Shown here piece by piece: positions 21,594-22,386 of a stretch of 22,386 nucleotides of DNA. Made by a program: the position numbers and the translations under genes. The notes below the pieces were generated by a model that saw only the letters and a program-made list of their open reading frames with translations, was not told the DNA's origin and made no database searches. The stretch's first letter is position 1; every line of letters starts with the position of its first letter. Location of the stretch: IMG/VR virus record IMGVR_UViG_3300021520_000012, positions 1 to 22,386 of that record; one strand, 5' to 3'. The DNA comes from a virus.

Positions 21594-21884
21594 TTAAGCG
21601 CTTGCCATTGGTCTAACCATTGGCTTAATTTTTGGAATGCGTAATTTCCTTGCTTGCCATAAATCCCAAGCAACTTGCATACCTAGCCAAACATCGGGTG
21701 ATGTACCAAGCCATGCGGATAACTTAATCGCCATGGGTGCAGTAATACCAGCTCTAGCGTTCAAAATCTTAGATAGAGCAGTTCTAGACATCTTAAGGTC
21801 TTGCGCAGCCTGCGTAACAGTTACATCACCAATCCACTCCCTTAATACTTCCCCTGGGTGTGCTGGGTTGTGCATTTCACTCAT
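21594..21884 (-). CDS. higA: HigA-like antitoxin (XRE family)
   Basis: A 96-residue protein with the classic opening of HigA/VapI antitoxins, NPAHPGEVLREWI, then a helix-turn-helix (TQAAQDLKMSRTALSKILNA) and the family sequence AGITAPMAIKLSAWLGTSPD followed by W-x-x-M-Q. It should bind and neutralise the neighbouring toxin and repress the operon. An in-frame ATG at 21890 stands only 1 base from AAGGAG, whereas ATG at 21884 has it at 7 bases, so I chose the latter. The toxin stop overlaps this ribosome site. The C-terminal tail after residue 80 is basic. Confidence 0.9.
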   Translation of the reverse strand: MSEMHNPAHPGEVLREWIGDVTVTQAAQDLKMSRTALSKILNARAGITAPMAIKLSAWLGTSPDVWLGMQVAWDLWQARKLRIPKIKPMVRPMASA

Positions 21885-21895
21885 ATTCATTCTCC

Positions 21896-22174
21896 TTAAT
21901 GGTAGTCCTGATAGTTAACCAAAACTGCATCTTCACCTTCAAACCTAAATGTCATTCTCCAGTTGCCACTTACTGATACTGACCAATGATTTTTAAGATC
22001 GCCTGAAAGCGGGTGTAATCCCCACCCTCCTACGTTCATATCTGCCTCATCTTTGGCTTTATCCAATAGAGACAGCATCAAGCGCAACTTGCTGGCGTGA
22101 GAAGCATTTATTCCAGCCCTACTTCCATTCTCAAAGAACTCTCTCAGTCCCTTGTGTTTGAATGTCTTTATCAT
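21896..22174 (-). CDS. higB: HigB-like toxin (RelE/ParE superfamily)
   Basis: A 92-residue protein matching the HigB-1 pattern: IKTFKHKGLREFFENGSRAG at the start, a helix with ASKLRLMLSLLDKA, then LHPLSGDLKNHWSVSVSGNW and the RMTFRFEG strand typical of the family, ending NYQDYH. Relatives are ribosome-dependent mRNA interferases. The order toxin-then-antitoxin is the normal HigBA order. It overlaps the upstream AlpA-like gene by 4 bases (ATGA) and has only a weak ribosome site, so its translation is probably coupled to that gene. Confidence 0.9.
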   Translation of the reverse strand: MIKTFKHKGLREFFENGSRAGINASHASKLRLMLSLLDKAKDEADMNVGGWGLHPLSGDLKNHWSVSVSGNWRMTFRFEGEDAVLVNYQDYH

Positions 22175-22383
22175 GAGTCTATTGTAGCGTGTTGCTTAAC
22201 ACTTTGCAATAAGGTTTTGACCAGCAATTTATATGTAGCATCCGAATAGCCTGATACACGAGTGTTTATTGGGTTTGGGTGCTCAAGTGAAGGCCATTTA
22301 CCAGAATTAACGTTGTTATAAAGAGTTTTATGGCCTATCCCCAAATTAATGCAAATCTCTTTAATTCGATAAAAGTAGTTCAT
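22171..22383 (-). CDS. AlpA/excisionase-like DNA-binding protein
   Basis: A 70-residue protein. YRIKEICINLGIGHKTLYNN is a winged-helix or MerR-like helix-turn-helix, followed by NSGKWPSLEHPNPINTRVSG and a YSDATYKLL end; the P-x-P-x-x-x-x-R-x-x-G-Y/W pattern is that of AlpA-type regulators and phage excisionases. The ATG at 22383 is 3 bases from the window edge, so its ribosome site and promoter are not visible and an upstream start cannot be excluded. The 4-base overlap with the toxin gene makes it the first visible gene of a three-gene unit. Confidence 0.65.
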   Translation of the reverse strand: MNYFYRIKEICINLGIGHKTLYNNVNSGKWPSLEHPNPINTRVSGYSDATYKLLVKTLLQSVKQHATIDS

Positions 22384-22386
22384 ACC

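Noticed and set aside
1-22386. CRISPR array, insertion sequence or diversity-generating retroelement
   Set aside because: No spaced repeats, transposase, reverse transcriptase or template/variable repeat pair was seen.

Overview
The window is the left-to-middle part of a tailed-phage genome (free phage or prophage) with a contractile tail. All genes I accept lie on the minus strand, so transcription runs from high to low coordinates. Base composition looks moderately AT-rich, and the families (DUF1073 portal, DUF2213, DUF2184 capsid, DUF3383 sheath, DUF3277 tube, Pam3-type baseplate plug) are typical of proteobacterial myophages. An AT-leaning betaproteobacterial host such as Polynucleobacter or a relative is only a guess. 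No host gene, integrase, replication, lysis or tRNA gene is visible.

Layout in transcription order: (1) 22383-21594, a small operon of an AlpA-like DNA-binding protein, a HigB-like toxin and a HigA-like antitoxin, followed by a 9-bp tandem repeat. (2) 21593-21052, a 542-bp non-coding stretch with two minus-strand terminators, a hairpin-rich segment between them, and a second structured segment leading into a small four-cysteine protein. (3) 21051-17489, packaging: cysteine protein, probable small terminase, large terminase, portal. (4) 17486-15175, four genes (79, 212, 385 and 89 aa) that look like a virion-surface or fibre cassette. (5) 15165-11458, head: Mu F-like minor head protein, DUF2213 protease/scaffold with a likely nested scaffold start, cement protein, major capsid protein. 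(6) 11454-9724, neck and tail completion. (7) 9696-5794, tail: sheath, tube, tail assembly chaperone with a probable -1 frameshift extension, tape measure. (8) 5794-1, baseplate and fibres: Dit-like protein, plug, hub, spike, gp25-like wedge, J-like protein, Ig-like protein, DUF2612 protein, fibre-like protein and a partial gene leaving the window.

Most neighbouring genes overlap by 1-8 bases (ATGA or TAATG) or abut, implying a long translationally coupled late operon. It is punctuated by minus-strand terminator-like hairpins in front of the capsid, tube and fibre genes. In each case the T-tract runs straight into the Shine-Dalgarno (SD) sequence of the next gene, so these probably shape expression of high-copy proteins or need antitermination.

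The least explained parts are the two RNA-like segments at 21084-21186 and 21298-21420, the composite hairpin/ribosome-site modules, the cassette between portal and F-like gene, and the frameshift at 7683-7689. Protein family calls come from recognising sequence patterns by eye; no search was run.
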